Assembly (NCBI GenBank): GCA_934101625.1
Contig: CAKORV010000029.1
Location: forward strand, 1 to 12,146
Direction: 5' to 3'
DNA length: 12,146 nt
Source: an uncultured Bacilli bacterium
GTDB lineage: Bacteria; Bacillota_I; Bacilli_A; RF39; UBA660
Numbering within the stretch: position 1 is the first letter of the stretch; each line of letters opens with the position of its first letter. Both the position numbers and the translations under genes were made by a program. The notes under the pieces are model-generated. The model was not told where the DNA came from. It saw only the letters and a list, made by a program, of their open reading frames with translations, and ran no database searches. Positions 12,146 through 12,146 of this stretch are shown here, one piece after another.

Positions 12146-12146
12146 T

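Overview
The window is about 12 kb of very AT-rich DNA (roughly a quarter G+C by eye) with strong Shine-Dalgarno sites, extended -10 promoters (TGnTATAAT-like), T-box leaders and intrinsic terminators. That combination points to a low-GC Bacillota (Bacilli or a gut relative close to the mollicute radiation). The lineage is an inference; no marker here fixes a genus. TGA acts as stop where it is seen and tryptophan is TGG, so the standard code fits.

Left half (1-8085): ordinary chromosomal genes. A minus-strand gene runs off the left edge. Two aminoacyl-tRNA synthetase units follow, each with its own T-box riboswitch: thrS (a threonyl-tRNA synthetase without the N-terminal TGS domain) and tyrS. 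Next is a tightly packed five-gene operon: an ATP-grasp ligase of the sugar-transfer-associated type, a ZIP metal transporter, a PAP2 phosphatase, a DUF368 (PopT-type) membrane protein and a zinc-ribbon membrane protein. It closes with an intrinsic terminator. The PAP2-DUF368 pair overlaps by 4 bp and plausibly forms an undecaprenyl-phosphate recycling pair.

Right half (8086-12146): accessory region. It starts with a three-domain PIN-GNAT-PUA-like (EVE/ASCH) protein, then a stand-alone ASCH protein, then a predicted nuclease-like protein. Between the ASCH and nuclease-like genes lies a promoter, two hairpins whose loops are complementary over 6 bp (a candidate kissing-loop RNA), and a terminator placed just before the nuclease-like gene. 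This nucleic-acid-centred gene set looks like a defence or genetic-conflict module, and the structured leader RNA is its most unusual part.

Right end: a tRNA-Gly(GCC) gene on the minus strand. Its last 6 nt plus 58 bp of downstream flank, including its terminator, recur exactly as a 64-bp direct repeat 921 bp away. The repeat also carries an inverted copy of an internal piece of the same tRNA. Between the repeats are two small convergent genes of unknown function and a promoter with interleaved inverted repeats. This looks like an integration scar or small satellite element at a tRNA target; no integrase is visible in the window.
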